A stretch of 64,000 bases of DNA from JAPOUP01 sp965203255 (GCA_965203255.1 OZ241882.1:1302001-1366000), one strand, 5' to 3'; shown: positions 52,568 to 61,959, counted from the first letter of the stretch. The notes: generated by a model not told the origin, from the letters alone. Made by a program: numbers and translations.

Positions 52568-53305
52568 CTACCTCGCGGCAACAGACGCAATATGACCCGC
52601 AAATTCGGTCACAAAGGTCTTGAGGGATGTAAGATTACTAAGGTGGCGATACTGCCCGTTTGCGGCTGCACTTTGGGGCGAGGTCATAAAGGCCGTACTT
52701 GCATAAAGACCCTGCTGGACGAGCCGCTTGCAAAGCAGGTCATATCTCTGCGCGTAGGACGCGCCCTTGAAGGCAGGGTCGACTGGAAAATGAGGCTCCT
52801 TGACCCAAACGGGCGCATTGGATCTATCACAGTCCTCAAGTAGCATGATCCAGCCAAGGAATGGGCGCGGCGCGTCTTCGCCGAAGGCACCTTCGCGATA
52901 GGCTGTCCAGAGGTCGTGCGCGGCGCCGATGGCCTCCTCGGATCGGTTGTTGAAGTTGTTGCCAAAAGACGGACCAACCTGAGACTTGAACTTGAGTGCT
53001 GCCACGAGCGTGCCCCGATACATTACCAACATATCCCAAAGCTTGGTTGGCCGAAAAAATCCGGGCAGGGTCAGCACACTTTGCTGCACACAAATGTCAG
53101 CCATGATGAGACCGTTGGCTTCAATCAGTGAATGGGCAATGGCTAGGAACCCATCCATGTTCTTGCCCGCCGTCACCGCACCCCGCGACCCTGCGTCTTG
53201 ATTGCCGGATTCGATCTGTTTGGCGAGAGCCGCTTGACGGTTGCCCCAGAAGAGCTTCACCGCCTCCTGTGCCTGAACTTCGTAGTCAGCAAGATTGAGG
53301 CTCAC
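52568..53305 (-). CDS. PaeR7I/XhoI-family type II restriction endonuclease
   Basis: This is a 245-residue protein. NLADYEVQAQEAVKLFWGNR, GNQDAGSRGAVTAGKNMDGF, LPGFFRPTKLWDMLVMYRGT, VAALKFKSQVGPSFGNNFNN, RSEEAIGAAHDLWTAYREG are continuous hallmarks of the PaeR7I family, with an E/K active-site set in the ALKFKSQVG region. PaeR7I and XhoI cut CTCGAG, but specificity here is inferred only from the family. It overlaps the methyltransferase gene by 20 bases on the same strand. It appears intact. Confidence 0.9.
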   Translation of the reverse strand: MSLNLADYEVQAQEAVKLFWGNRQAALAKQIESGNQDAGSRGAVTAGKNMDGFLAIAHSLIEANGLIMADICVQQSVLTLPGFFRPTKLWDMLVMYRGTLVAALKFKSQVGPSFGNNFNNRSEEAIGAAHDLWTAYREGAFGEDAPRPFLGWIMLLEDCDRSNAPVWVKEPHFPVDPAFKGASYAQRYDLLCKRLVQQGLYASTAFMTSPQSAAANGQYRHLSNLTSLKTFVTEFAGHIASVAAR

Positions 53306-55028
53306 CCTGCTCTACCCCTTCAATCAGATTCATTTCCTTAACCGAAAGACCATAAAGACCTGCGACAATCTCGTTCAGTTCGTGCCGGTCACTTGCCTCG
53401 GAAAGGCGTCTCAAACGCTCCCGCATCTTCTCGCTGACATTCTCCCAACAGGGAAGGCGAATGCGTCTGAGATACTGCGCCTGAAACCGAAGGTACCCCC
53501 CGCGCATCTTGGTTGAATAAAGCGACACAAAGAAGCGGGCGATACCCGAACGCATAACTGCTTGCAGCGCATGCACGTCCCATTCATTGGAGGTAATGAA
53601 ATACAGGTTATGGTGCGGATAGAGCTTGCCCCCCTCATACACGATGGAAGCATCGCCACTGATGTCGGGGACAAGAAGTTTTTCACGCCTAGCAAGTTCA
53701 GGATAGATGCGATCAATCGTGCGATACCAGTTTTGCGGCGCTTTGGTCGCGACGTGTCGAGTTGCGATCTGTTCATATCGTTCCTCCAAATAGCGCCTGA
53801 GCTTTGGAAAGCACGCGAGGCTGACAAGTCTCCCATCGTCGCCAAAGGGATTGATCACTCCTTTACCCCGCCATTGAACATGCCCCTCAAGAATATCCCT
53901 GGCCATGACCAAAGGAAGCTTACGAGTAGGTTCAACGTCCAGGTCTTCGAAGTCACCGATGAATGCCTTGTCCGCTCCGGTAGCGACGCCGATTCCAACC
54001 TTGCACCGGGCTTCCTCGATTGTCGGAAGACTGGACTCGAGGCGGCGCATTAATGCCAGCGCGTCGACATCCTCAAAAATCCACGGCTCCCCGCCTGCCA
54101 CGATCCTGTCAATCTCGCGCACATCGCTCGAGGGCATCAGCTTCGGTCTCGTGAGTTCGCGTGCCAGACGGCCAAGAGTTCTGCCATTGATCTCTGGCTG
54201 TGCAAAGAAACGCGTGGCACTCTTTCCATGTTCAGGTTCGCGTCGCTCAATCACTGTGATTGCCGGATAGGCGCTTACTTCGGAGTGAAACGCATCCGTG
54301 CCAACCATATCAACGTAAGTGGCAAGGTGATATGCCTTGCTGACGAACTCGCGCAGTTTCTTACCGTAGCGGTTTTTGATCCATCGATCCGCACAAATAA
54401 AGCCCAACTTTCCGCCTGTTCCCAATGCGCGAAGTGACTTCTCAATGAACGGCACATAGATGTCCGCCCGGTCATAGATCGTACTGTAGCGTTGCCGATA
54501 TTCCGCCATGAGCACATCGGGGATCACCTCCTGGCGCACATAGGGTGGATTGCCTACGGCGTGAGTGAAATCCTGGTCGAAGTCGCAAAGCAGAAAGTCG
54601 CCTTGTGTGAGCCAAGTATCCAGCAGAGCTTCGGTATCTTCCGGTGAAATACCCTGCTCGATCATCATTGCATGCATGGCTTGGCGGTTCTGCCCGATAG
54701 TCTCGCGATGGATCTCAACGCCCCGGATCGCCGGGGCAAGCTTCGCGAAGGTTGGCCCGTCCGGCTCGCGCTGCGCGGCGGACAAAAGGCGCTCCACGGC
54801 TGAAAGAATGAAATCACCGTCGCCAATGGAAGGCTCGAGAAGGCGGAAGTCTGTGAGAGGTTGATCGGCTGTATAGCCGACCAGATCAAGAATGAAGTCG
54901 GCAACCTCTCGTTTGGTGTTGATCGCCCCCCGTTCTTCGATACCACTTTCACTGGCTAGACGTTCCACATTCTCAGTGATTGGACAGACGCCTTGAAAGG
55001 ACCGTCGGACTGATAACGATTGCGTCAT
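53286..55028 (-). CDS. Adenine-specific DNA methyltransferase of the PaeR7I-like system
   Basis: This protein is 580 residues from ATG 55028 (GGGAAG upstream); a longer in-frame reading is not supported. LEPSIGDGDFILSAVERLL is the AdoMet motif I and THAVGNPPYVRQEVIPD carries the NPPY catalytic motif of gamma-type N6-adenine enzymes. TGGKLGFICADRWIKN and the C-terminal target-recognition region (residues from about 330) follow. It should protect host sites from the endonuclease. It is first of the pair, so methylation can precede cleavage. Intact as read. Confidence 0.92.
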   Translation of the reverse strand: MTQSLSVRRSFQGVCPITENVERLASESGIEERGAINTKREVADFILDLVGYTADQPLTDFRLLEPSIGDGDFILSAVERLLSAAQREPDGPTFAKLAPAIRGVEIHRETIGQNRQAMHAMMIEQGISPEDTEALLDTWLTQGDFLLCDFDQDFTHAVGNPPYVRQEVIPDVLMAEYRQRYSTIYDRADIYVPFIEKSLRALGTGGKLGFICADRWIKNRYGKKLREFVSKAYHLATYVDMVGTDAFHSEVSAYPAITVIERREPEHGKSATRFFAQPEINGRTLGRLARELTRPKLMPSSDVREIDRIVAGGEPWIFEDVDALALMRRLESSLPTIEEARCKVGIGVATGADKAFIGDFEDLDVEPTRKLPLVMARDILEGHVQWRGKGVINPFGDDGRLVSLACFPKLRRYLEERYEQIATRHVATKAPQNWYRTIDRIYPELARREKLLVPDISGDASIVYEGGKLYPHHNLYFITSNEWDVHALQAVMRSGIARFFVSLYSTKMRGGYLRFQAQYLRRIRLPCWENVSEKMRERLRRLSEASDRHELNEIVAGLYGLSVKEMNLIEGVEQGEPQSC

Positions 55029-55384
55029 GGATATCTTCCCGGAATAAGGCAGTGCGGGAAGAACCCACACTCTCTTGATTACTGTTTGTGGCGTTTTCCC
55101 TATCATAGCCCGACTTCCACACCAAAATGCGTCACTGGCCACTTAGATAGCCCGGGCGGAGCAGATGGCCGGAAGTCTGGTTCGCGGCTCCCGGGCACCG
55201 GCCATCCTGGTTTGGAACGGCTCAGAGTCCGTCGGGAGGGAGGGTATCCATGTTCACCGGACGGCGCAACGCTCCCGCAGGGACAGAGCGCGTCCGTCCG
55301 GGCTTCGGTCGGGCGCCGCCCGTACTTGAGCATGTCCTTAAGAGTTTGACTCATAAGTCATTATTTTAATTATATCATTCAGTT
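55029..55384. repeat. Intergenic with palindromic repeat copy
   Basis: About 55109-55205 is a copy of the dispersed repeat (ACTTCCACACC, CACTGGCCACTT, ATGGCCGGAAG, GGTTCGCGGCTCCCGG), the last block shared with 16395-16420. No gene. Confidence 0.6.
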
Positions 55385-56179
55385 TCAGACACCTGCGTTC
55401 CTTCCCAGCCGCCGGAACAGGAACCGGCAGGCGGCCAGCTGCGCCCATGCCACGGAACCCGCAAGGCTCCGCCCGGAATCCTTCGCCAGACGGCGGCAGC
55501 GCGACATCCAGGCGAAGGCGCACTCCACGGCCCAGCGGCGGCACGGCACCGTGAAACCCCTGGTTCTTTCCACGATCCCCGGCACCTCGGGAACACCCGT
55601 CTCCGCGAGCCTGGCGCGCGGTCCCGCGCCGCTGCAGCCGCTGTCGGCCCAGACCTTCGTCACCGCCGGCGCTCCGTCCCGGTTCCGCACATCCGCCGTG
55701 TGGGCCTGGACCACGATCGGGGTCCCCTCCACATCGACGGCGATGTGCCGTCTGCGGCCCCTGGCCTTCTTTCCGGCGTCGTACCCCGACGGCCCCGCCG
55801 TCTCCGTCGTCCTCACCGGCTGGCGGCCGGTCCCGGCGGCGGTCGGCTCCGGGCCACGCCCCGCCCGGTCGCGGGCCAGGTCGGGCGGCGCATCCGTTAT
55901 GCGCTCCAGGACGCCCATGCCGCGCCATGGATGGAAATGGTCCCGGACCGTGATGACCGGCGCGGAACACTTCGGAACCGCCCGCCACCGGCAGCCCGTC
56001 GCCAGCATGTACCGGATCGCGTCGGGGACCTTGCGGAGATCCGTGGACTGGGGCCGGTCCAGCTGCGACGGCGGCGGCGGAAGCGGCTCAACCAACGACC
56101 ATTCCCCGTCGGTCAGGTCGCTTTCATACCGCTCCGCATTGCGCCTGTACCTCTCCCGGGTGGTCCCGTTCCAGGCCAT
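55385..56179 (-). pseudogene. IS5-family transposase, catalytically damaged
   Basis: One open frame of 264 residues from ATG 56179. It opens AWNGTTRERYRRNAERYESD, TDGEWSLVEPLPPPPS, with IRYMLATGCRWRAVPK, GYDAGKKARGRRRHIAVDVE, GTPIVVQAHTADVRNRDGAP and RGFTVPCRRWAVECAFAWMS. Compared with usual IS5 (IS427-type) proteins, the first catalytic Asp (in 'VIDSQSV') is replaced in the segment AAGTGRQPVRTTE, and about 20 residues around the second Asp region are missing. The frame is still open but the enzyme is probably inactive. Confidence 0.75.
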
Positions 56180-56644
56180 GGTAGCCTCCCTGTCTGGTTG
56201 TTGTTCGACACGGAGATACCACATCTGGCGGAGGCCATCCACATTTTAGGTCAACCTCTAAGGCGGGTGCGCAACGACTCACTGTAAGCGGTGGATTGAT
56301 CGGAGTCCGTGTCGGCTATGTTGAGCCGCGAATTTTTGCCGCCACAAACATCTCTTTCAATTGTCCCGTGAAACTTGGGAAGTTCCTGCTCCCGAGTAAT
56401 TCCCACGCTAGGAAAATCGTGCTTGGACGAAAGAAACCGCAAAGTTCTGCAGTGTTTCCTGAACGCCTCACTTTCACCAGCTAGAATGTCCTGGCTCGGT
56501 TCTTGCGACGCTCTGATCAGATGCCATGGGACGGGCCGCCGTTTGCCTTCGCGGGTGATTCGGTGCAGGGTGTTGACAGGAAGACAGCATGTTGTGGCGG
56601 GGGGCCGCGAGACGGCAACCCCCGCCGAGTGAAAGGAGAGAAAG
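56180..56644. other. Gap of about 465 bases, nothing recognised
   Basis: A minus-strand frame (56685-56251) reads KFHGTIERDVCGGKNSRLNI but matches no family I know and overlaps the start of the IS110 gene. No repeat was placed. The left end may include the IS5 terminus. Confidence 0.35.
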
Positions 56645-57862
56645 ATGACTGATTCGAAAACCCCTTTCGAGGGGAACGTTACCACGGTCTACGCGGCTCT
56701 GGAAGTGAGCGGCAGGAGCTGGATCCTCGCGGTGGGCGATCCGTCCGACACGTCGAGGGCCGGCATCCACAGGCTGGCGCCGCAGGACGTTGATGGGCTC
56801 CTGGGCAGGCTCGGGCGGGCGCGGGAGCGGGCGGCGACCGGCGGCGATGTCCGGGTGATGCTTGTGTACGAGGCCGGTTACGAGGGCTTCTGGCTGGCCC
56901 GGCGGCTGGAGGGGGAGGATGTCGAGGTGGTTGTCTGCGACCCCGCGAGCCTCGAGGTGGTGCGGAGGAAAAAGAAGGTGAAGACGGACCGGATCGACGC
57001 CCGCCGGATGGTCCGGGCGCTCAGGGCGTGGGACGGCGGCGACCGGGACGCGATGTCGCGGGTGCGTGTGCCAACGGTCGCGGAGGAGGACAGGAAGCGG
57101 CTGCTGCGCCGGCGGGAGCGTCTGGTGCAGGAGCGCCGCCGCCTCTCGAACTCCGTCGACGGGCTCCTGAGGCTGCACGGGGTGTTGGCCGGGGATCCGG
57201 CGCGGCCGGGGTTCCGTGAGCGGCTCGGCGGGATGGAGACCGGCTACGGGGAGCCGCTGCCGCCGGAGCTGCTGGCCGAGATCAAGGGCATCCTCGACCG
57301 GCTGGAGCTGGTGCGCGCGGAACTCAAGGCTGTCGAGGCGAGGAAGATGGAGATGCTGGAGGCGTCGGCCCGGGCCCTCGACGGCCTCCGCGCGGACGCC
57401 GCCGGGAAGGAGGCCGCTCCGCCCGTTGACAGACCGCGGGCGGCGCCGGCGGACGCCCACCACGCGGCGACGCTGGTCCGGCTGCGCGGGATCGGCCCGA
57501 ACGACGCGCTGATGCTGGGCGGCGAGCTCTTCTACCGGGAGCTGCGCAACCGGCGGCAGCTGGCCAGCCTCGCGGGCCTGGCGCCGGTGCCCTTCGCGAG
57601 CGGGGGCGTCGACAACGACCAGGGGATCAGCAAGGCGGGCGGCGCGATGCTGCGAAAGCACCTGGTGCAGATGGCCTGGCGCTGGCTGCGCCACCAGCCC
57701 GACAGCGCCCTCTCGGCGTGGTTCCGGGATTACGTGAGCGCCCGCGACGGACGTTCGCGCAGGCGGGGGATCGTGGCGCTGGCCCGTAAGCTTCTGGTGG
57801 CGCTGTGGAGGTTCGCCACCACCGGCCTGGTGCCGGAGGGCGCCGTCCTGTCGCAGGCCTGA
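56645..57862 (+). CDS. IS110-family transposase
   Basis: This is a 405-residue protein. An N-terminal RuvC-like domain has YAALEVSGRSWILAVG, VRVMLVYEAGYEGFWLARRL and the signature KTDRIDARRMVRAL. The C-terminal Transposase_20 part has LVRLRGIGPNDALMLGGEL, RQLASLAGLAPVPFASGG and GISKAGGAMLRKHLVQMAW with the conserved Ser. The first acidic residue is Glu (ALEVS) where most have Asp (IDVSK), so activity is uncertain. IS110 elements do not make terminal repeats or duplications, so its ends cannot be seen. GAAAGGAG precedes the ATG. Confidence 0.88.
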   Translation: MTDSKTPFEGNVTTVYAALEVSGRSWILAVGDPSDTSRAGIHRLAPQDVDGLLGRLGRARERAATGGDVRVMLVYEAGYEGFWLARRLEGEDVEVVVCDPASLEVVRRKKKVKTDRIDARRMVRALRAWDGGDRDAMSRVRVPTVAEEDRKRLLRRRERLVQERRRLSNSVDGLLRLHGVLAGDPARPGFRERLGGMETGYGEPLPPELLAEIKGILDRLELVRAELKAVEARKMEMLEASARALDGLRADAAGKEAAPPVDRPRAAPADAHHAATLVRLRGIGPNDALMLGGELFYRELRNRRQLASLAGLAPVPFASGGVDNDQGISKAGGAMLRKHLVQMAWRWLRHQPDSALSAWFRDYVSARDGRSRRRGIVALARKLLVALWRFATTGLVPEGAVLSQA

Positions 57863-58287
57863 GAGCGGGAGGGCAACGGAACAACGGAACAACGGAACAC
57901 CCGGGCGGCCCGACGGGGCCTCCGGGGAACCCGGGCAGGGCGTGTGACCGTGCAGGGGCCTGGTTCGCCGCAGGAAGCGGCACCGTTCATTTCAGATGGG
58001 TCCCGCCCCCCCCGGAACGTCGCACCGCCCGAATCGGGCATAATGGTCACGGGGCCGGCACCGGCCAACCGAACCGGATAAGAGGCTGGACGCGTCGTTG
58101 AGCGCGTCATGGAACCGCGACGTTCTGTCTGGACTTCCCCGGTGGCACGGAAGCCGCCCCCCGACGGAGGGAGGGACGCCGATGTGAGGTTTTGAAAAAG
58201 GGCACTTGACCTGTAAGGTCTCATAAGAGGCCCCTGCATACCATTACTGACTGGAAAATGCATTTATCAAAAAACAGTTGCTTCAAT
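57863..58287. other. Gap, probably IS110 non-coding end
   Basis: No gene. Sequence is GC-rich until about 58190 and then changes composition sharply near 58190-58210 (GAGGTTTTGAAAAAGG), which may mark the end of the IS110 element. Confidence 0.4.
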
Positions 58288-58536
58288 TCAGCACCTAACG
58301 AACTCCGCACCCTGTCGGCATTCGCGGTCGGCCTTGTTGAGGCAGACCATTTCCCACGCGGCGCGGTTAGATTCCCCATCCGGAGTAGGGAACCATCCTT
58401 GAAGTGTTTCACGCAGTTCCAGGAATGCGGGATCCGTGCGATTGTGGAGGCTCGCCCTTTCGGCCAGACTCCTGAACGTCACAGCTGTCGGACTGCGATT
58501 CTTCTGCCTCATCGCGCGGCTCAAGGCTAAGGCCTG
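58288..58536 (-). pseudogene. C-terminal part of a TOPRIM-like defence gene, displaced by an IS5 element
   Basis: The frame reads ALSRAMRQKNRSPTAVTFRS, LAERASLHNRTDPAFLELRE, TLQGWFPTPDG to the stop at 58288. It continues in sense from the N-terminal part at 61289-60840: KTKP there joins ALALSRAMRQ here. Removing the intervening IS material restores one protein of about 230 residues. See the entry at 60840-61289. Confidence 0.75.
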
Positions 58537-58629
58537 TTTACAATTGAGCTGCAGTTCGGCGCGGGCCGCGCCATTCTCCCCGCAACGCCCGCCGGAAAGG
58601 CGGCACAGGCAACATGGGCGGGCGGAACG

Positions 58630-58925
58630 GTGCTGACCGACGCCATGTGGGCGCGGACCGGGAACATCCCTGCCGGCAGGAAGGCCGGCCCGGGAGTGAC
58701 CGCGGCGGACAGCCGCCCCTTCGGCGGGGCGGCGCCCGTGCGGTTCCGCACGGGATCGCCGTGGCGCGACCTTCCGGAGCGCTTCGGAAAGTGGAACAGC
58801 GTCTCCAGGCGGTTCCGCCGCCGGGCGCTTTCCGGGGTTTCCGGACGCGTTTCCGACACTTTGTCGGACGGGTTCGATCTCGAGCACATGTTCGTCGACG
58901 GCACGGTCGTCCAGGCGCACCGGAA
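58630..58925 (+). pseudogene. IS5-family transposase, N-terminal part
   Basis: The frame is LTDAMWARTGNIPAGRKAGP, GVTAADSRPFGG, FRTGSPWRDLPERFGKWNSV, FRRRALSGVSGRV, VDGTVVQAHRKH: the DNA-binding and first-Asp region of an IS5 transposase. The first catalytic Asp (FVDGT) is kept. It is cut after HRKH, where the IS110 sequence begins. Confidence 0.85.
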
Positions 58926-59135
58926 GCATCCATGTCTGGAATCAAGCCCGGATCCGGCTTTTTTCCGACTTTTTCCGGTTTTTCCCGGTTTCCGTGTCCG
59001 GCTGTCCCGGACCTTTCCACAGCGTTCCCCACAGGCGGCGCCGTCCGGGCACGCCGGAAACACCCGCCGGGGAGACCCCGGCCGGATGGCGGGTGATTCG
59101 CTTTCCGCGCCGGACGGACGCGGTCCGGCCTGCCG

Positions 59136-60080
59136 TCAGGCGGCGGCCGCCGTCCGGTCCTCCCACACCCGGCGGTCGCGGAGAAGGGCGTTGGCGGTCA
59201 CGGCCAGCCTGCGCATGACGGCCACGAGGGCGACCCTGTGGGGCTTTCCCCTCCCCCTGAGGCGATCGTACAGTTCCCTCATGTCCGGGGAGCACCTGCT
59301 GGCCGACAGCGCGGCCATATAGACGACATCCCTCGGCCTGCGGCGTCCGCCGCCGATGTGGCGCCCGCCCCTGATGGTCCCGCTGTCGCGGGCGAGGGGG
59401 GCCACGCCGGGCAGGGATGCGGCCTGCCGGTTGCCGATGGCGCCCGGCCCGGCCATCCATGCGCCCGGCGCCGCGGCGGTGACGGGGCCGATGCCGGGCA
59501 CCGAGGTCAGGATGCGGTGGCTGTCGGCGAACTCCGGCGATCCGGCGACCGTCCCGCCGATCCGCCGCTCCAGCGCCGCGATGGCGGCGTCGATGTCCTT
59601 GAGGACCCTGCCGACCTCCGTGCCGGGCGCGCCGGCGCCGACCTCCGACACGACGGTCCTCAGCTCGGCGCGCTGGTCCACGAGCTTCTCCCGCAGCACC
59701 AGCATGTCGCGGAGCCGGTCGATGGCGGCGGCGGCCGGCGCCGTGGCCCGCATCTCCGGGAACGCGGCCCCGAAGGCCGCCAGTATCCTGGCGTCCACCC
59801 TGTCGGTTTTCGCAAGGGCCCCGGCGGCCTTCGCGAAGTCCCTCGCCTGCCGCGGGTTGATGACAAGGACGGAGAACCCCCTGGCATGCAGGGACTGCAG
59901 CAGGGCCCGGTGCATGCGCCCCGTGGCCTCCATGACGGCCCGCGTGGCGCCGCCCTCCCTGAGGAGGCGGCCGACCCTGCGCAGGCCGACCGTGTCGTTC
60001 GTGGCCGTGAAGTCACGCCCGTTGACGTGGATGTTGAGTGTACGCTTGCTTACGTCGATTCCGGCGACTATGGTGGTCAT
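59136..60080 (-). CDS. IS110-family transposase inside the IS5 gene
   Basis: This protein is 314 residues from ATG 60080 with GGAGCGGGAGAG upstream. MTTIVAGIDVSKRTLNIHV has the first Asp, AVMEATGRMHRALLQSL the Glu, LAKTDRVDARILAAFGAAF the DxxD block, and SVPGIGPVTAAAPGAWM begins the C-terminal Transposase_20 part with the later LAVTANALLRDRRVWED. It looks complete. The conserved C-terminal Ser motif is altered (GTIRGGRHIGGGRRRPRDVV). It opposes the IS5 transposase. Confidence 0.88.
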   Translation of the reverse strand: MTTIVAGIDVSKRTLNIHVNGRDFTATNDTVGLRRVGRLLREGGATRAVMEATGRMHRALLQSLHARGFSVLVINPRQARDFAKAAGALAKTDRVDARILAAFGAAFPEMRATAPAAAAIDRLRDMLVLREKLVDQRAELRTVVSEVGAGAPGTEVGRVLKDIDAAIAALERRIGGTVAGSPEFADSHRILTSVPGIGPVTAAAPGAWMAGPGAIGNRQAASLPGVAPLARDSGTIRGGRHIGGGRRRPRDVVYMAALSASRCSPDMRELYDRLRGRGKPHRVALVAVMRRLAVTANALLRDRRVWEDRTAAAA

Positions 60081-60449
60081 GCTCTCCCGCTCCTGTCCTC
60101 GCGATGATCCGGTTCTGAAAACCCAGGCATCCATCCAGGACCCGGGAGACGGACGGGAGGGCGGGCCGACCACGCTTCCGGACGGATCCGCAGCTGCGAT
60201 CCAAGGCGGTATCGGTCCAGCCCGTCCTGCGGGGCAGGGCCCCGCACCGCCGCCGCCGGTAGTGACCGACGGCGGCGGCCCCGACACAGGAATGACCCGG
60301 AGGGACGGCAGAAGGCAACAGGCATGTTTTCCACAGAAAAACGCGCCAAATTTTTCCACAGCCACCACCTCCGTTCATTTCTGATTCTCTGAACATACGA
60401 GGCGGCGGGCGCGGAAGGAGAACCGGAAGACAGGGAACCGGGCGTTCCC

Positions 60450-60839
60450 GGGGTGGCCTGACCGGCAGGGCCGTGGCGGTCATGGACGCGCTGGGCCATC
60501 CCGTGCGGTTCACGGTCCTTCCCGGCTAGGCGCACGACCTCAGGGGCGTGCCGGAGCTTCTGGATGGCCTCCGGTTCGGGACCCTGGCCGGCGACAGGGC
60601 GTCCGGCGCGGACTGGCTGCTGGAGGATCTGGAGGGGCGAGGCGCCGGAGCAGTGATCCCGGCGGGGCGGAGCCGGACGGAGCCGCCGGAGCACGACCGG
60701 GAGAGGTACGTATGGCGGCACCGGACCGGGAATCCCTTCGCGGAAACCAGGGAGTTCCGGGCGATCGCGACGCGCTGTGACAGGACCGCCACGAGCTTCG
60801 CGGCGGGGGTTCATCTCGTGGCGGGCGTGGCGCAGGCGG
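60450..60839 (+). pseudogene. IS5-family transposase, C-terminal part
   Basis: The frame reads GLTGRAVAVMDALGHPVRFT, TAG near 60527, then LRGVPELLDGLRFGTLAGDR, VIPAGRSRTEPPEHDRERYV and SFAAGVHLVAGVAQ. It continues the protein cut at 58925. The third catalytic Glu region (IENFFAKIKEFRA in relatives) reads TGNPFAETREFRA here, with the acidic residue displaced. Dead. Confidence 0.8.
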
Positions 60840-61289
60840 CTTGGTTTTGTCGTCGGGCCAAAGATGTTTCTCGTGCAGCCACTCGCGCAGAGCGCCGGTC
60901 CCTTCGTTCCACCCGAGTAGCTTACCCACGTTCGCGGATTCGGACCACACCCACATCTCCAACTCGGGTTCGATCACGATCACTCTCGAACTGTTCGCCC
61001 AACCGGCGCGACACAGGTTTTCTTCAACGGCTGTCTGGACGGCTTGCCGTTCTGTCATCTCGTCACCGCATCCCGCCCTATCGAACAGAACCAGAGCGTA
61101 TACATGGTCGCTGACATAACTGCTTGCGGTTCGTGCCGCCTCGCGGCGGCATCCCAGATCCCTACAAGTATGCCTGATAATCGTGAACTCAATGCTTCGA
61201 ATCCCGAGTGCGTGTTGACGTCGTGTCAACAGACCTCTCATCGTCCCTTCGATGTCGGCGTCGGCCGCAAGAACAAACAGGTCTTTCAC
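60840..61289 (-). pseudogene. TOPRIM-like partner protein of an AAA ATPase, N-terminal part
   Basis: From GTG 61289 (overlapping the ATPase stop as GTGA) the frame reads KDLFVLAADADIEGTMRGLL, IEFTIIRHTCRDLGC, ALVLFDRAGCGDEMTE, RVIVIEPELEMWVWSESANV and WPDDKTKP before the IS5 begins. An acidic N-terminal motif, then LFDR and a VIEPELE segment, resemble TOPRIM-type or DUF4276-like partners of ATPases in phage-defence pairs; the second Asp of a DxD is Ala here. The rest is at 58288-58536. The assignment to a named defence system is uncertain. Confidence 0.6.
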
Positions 61290-61800
61290 GACAGGATATC
61301 AGTCGCCCAGAACACGGTATCTTCCACCGATCCGCGCCATTCCCGCAACCGCCAATGTTTGTCGCCACGAACGATCAGCGTCCCCTTCCCGGATCATAGC
61401 CGAAACACAGAACCTGCTCCAATTCGACGCAGCGCAGCAGCGTCGGGGAATGGGAAGCGATAGAGACTTGTGGGCCACGGACCGCCGAGAGTGTCTGGTA
61501 GGCGTATTCAATGGCCATTGGATGGATACCACTCTCAGGCCGCTCTAGCAGATATGCCAGAGGGTGAGTCCGAAGGTGGCCGATCACGGTCAGGGCAAAC
61601 AGCCGTAGCGTGCCTTTGGAGACACCCCAAGACGGCACTTCGACGCCAGCGCTTCTGACCACCAAGTAGTCGTGGCGGTTGTCCTCACAGCGGACAGTCC
61701 TGATGTCCTGGAGTTCCGGCAGCTCCATGCGCTGGAGGCACTGCACGCCAAGCCGCGTCAGCGCGTCAAACCGCTTCAAGCTGGAAAAGTCCTTTGCATT
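61286..61800 (-). pseudogene. AAA ATPase (OLD/PARIS-like), C-terminal part, frameshifted
   Basis: The reading is DFSSLKRFDALTRLGVQC, LPELQDIRTVRCEDN, LAYLLERPESGIHPMAIEYA, YQTLSAVRGPQVSIASHSPT and VLCFGYDPGRG, then a one-base frame change to TLIVRGDKHWRLREWRG and the stop at 61286. LERPESGIHP is the Walker B/D-loop of AAA_15/21-type ATPases and SIASHSP the switch segment. The N-terminal half is at the window end (63505-64000), separated by a 1.7-kb insert. Its stop overlaps the partner's start. Confidence 0.75.
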
Positions 61801-61933
61801 CCGTCAGGGGAATTCAGGAACTCGGACAACATGAAAAGTACAGCCCCATTCCACCTCGGCGCACTGACACACGGACCCGGACCGACGGACTCCGGTGTCC
61901 TGCCTCCCATCGGATTTGCCCAAGGACACTGAC

Positions 61934-61959
61934 AGCCGCCCGGCACATGCCGGGCGGCT
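61934..61959. terminator. Strong hairpin inside the insert
   Basis: AGCCGCCCGGCA (61934-61945) and TGCCGGGCGGCT (61948-61959) are perfect complements, 12 bp with a two-base centre. It lies about 290 bases downstream of the AbiEii-like gene on the minus strand and could terminate or stabilise that transcript. Confidence 0.55.

Larger units (their letters stand above)
58537..60839 (+). mobile_element. IS5-type element interrupted by an IS110-type element
   Basis: The unit splits a minus-strand defence gene. Its transposase is in two parts: N-terminal (58630-58925: LTDAMWARTG, GSPWRDLPERFGKWNSVSRR, LEHMFVDGTVVQAHRKH) and C-terminal (60450-60835: GLTGRAVAVMDALGHPVRF, ELLDGLRFGTLAGDRASGAD, WLLEDLEGRGAGAVIPAG, RYVWRHRTGNPFAETREFRA). 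The IS110 element lies between them (about 58930-60420). The C-terminal part has stops and changes, so the IS5 is dead. End repeats were not resolved. Confidence 0.75.

Noticed and set aside
56251..56685. 144-codon minus-strand frame as a gene
   Set aside because: It overlaps the ribosome site and start of the IS110 transposase and shows no recognised domain.
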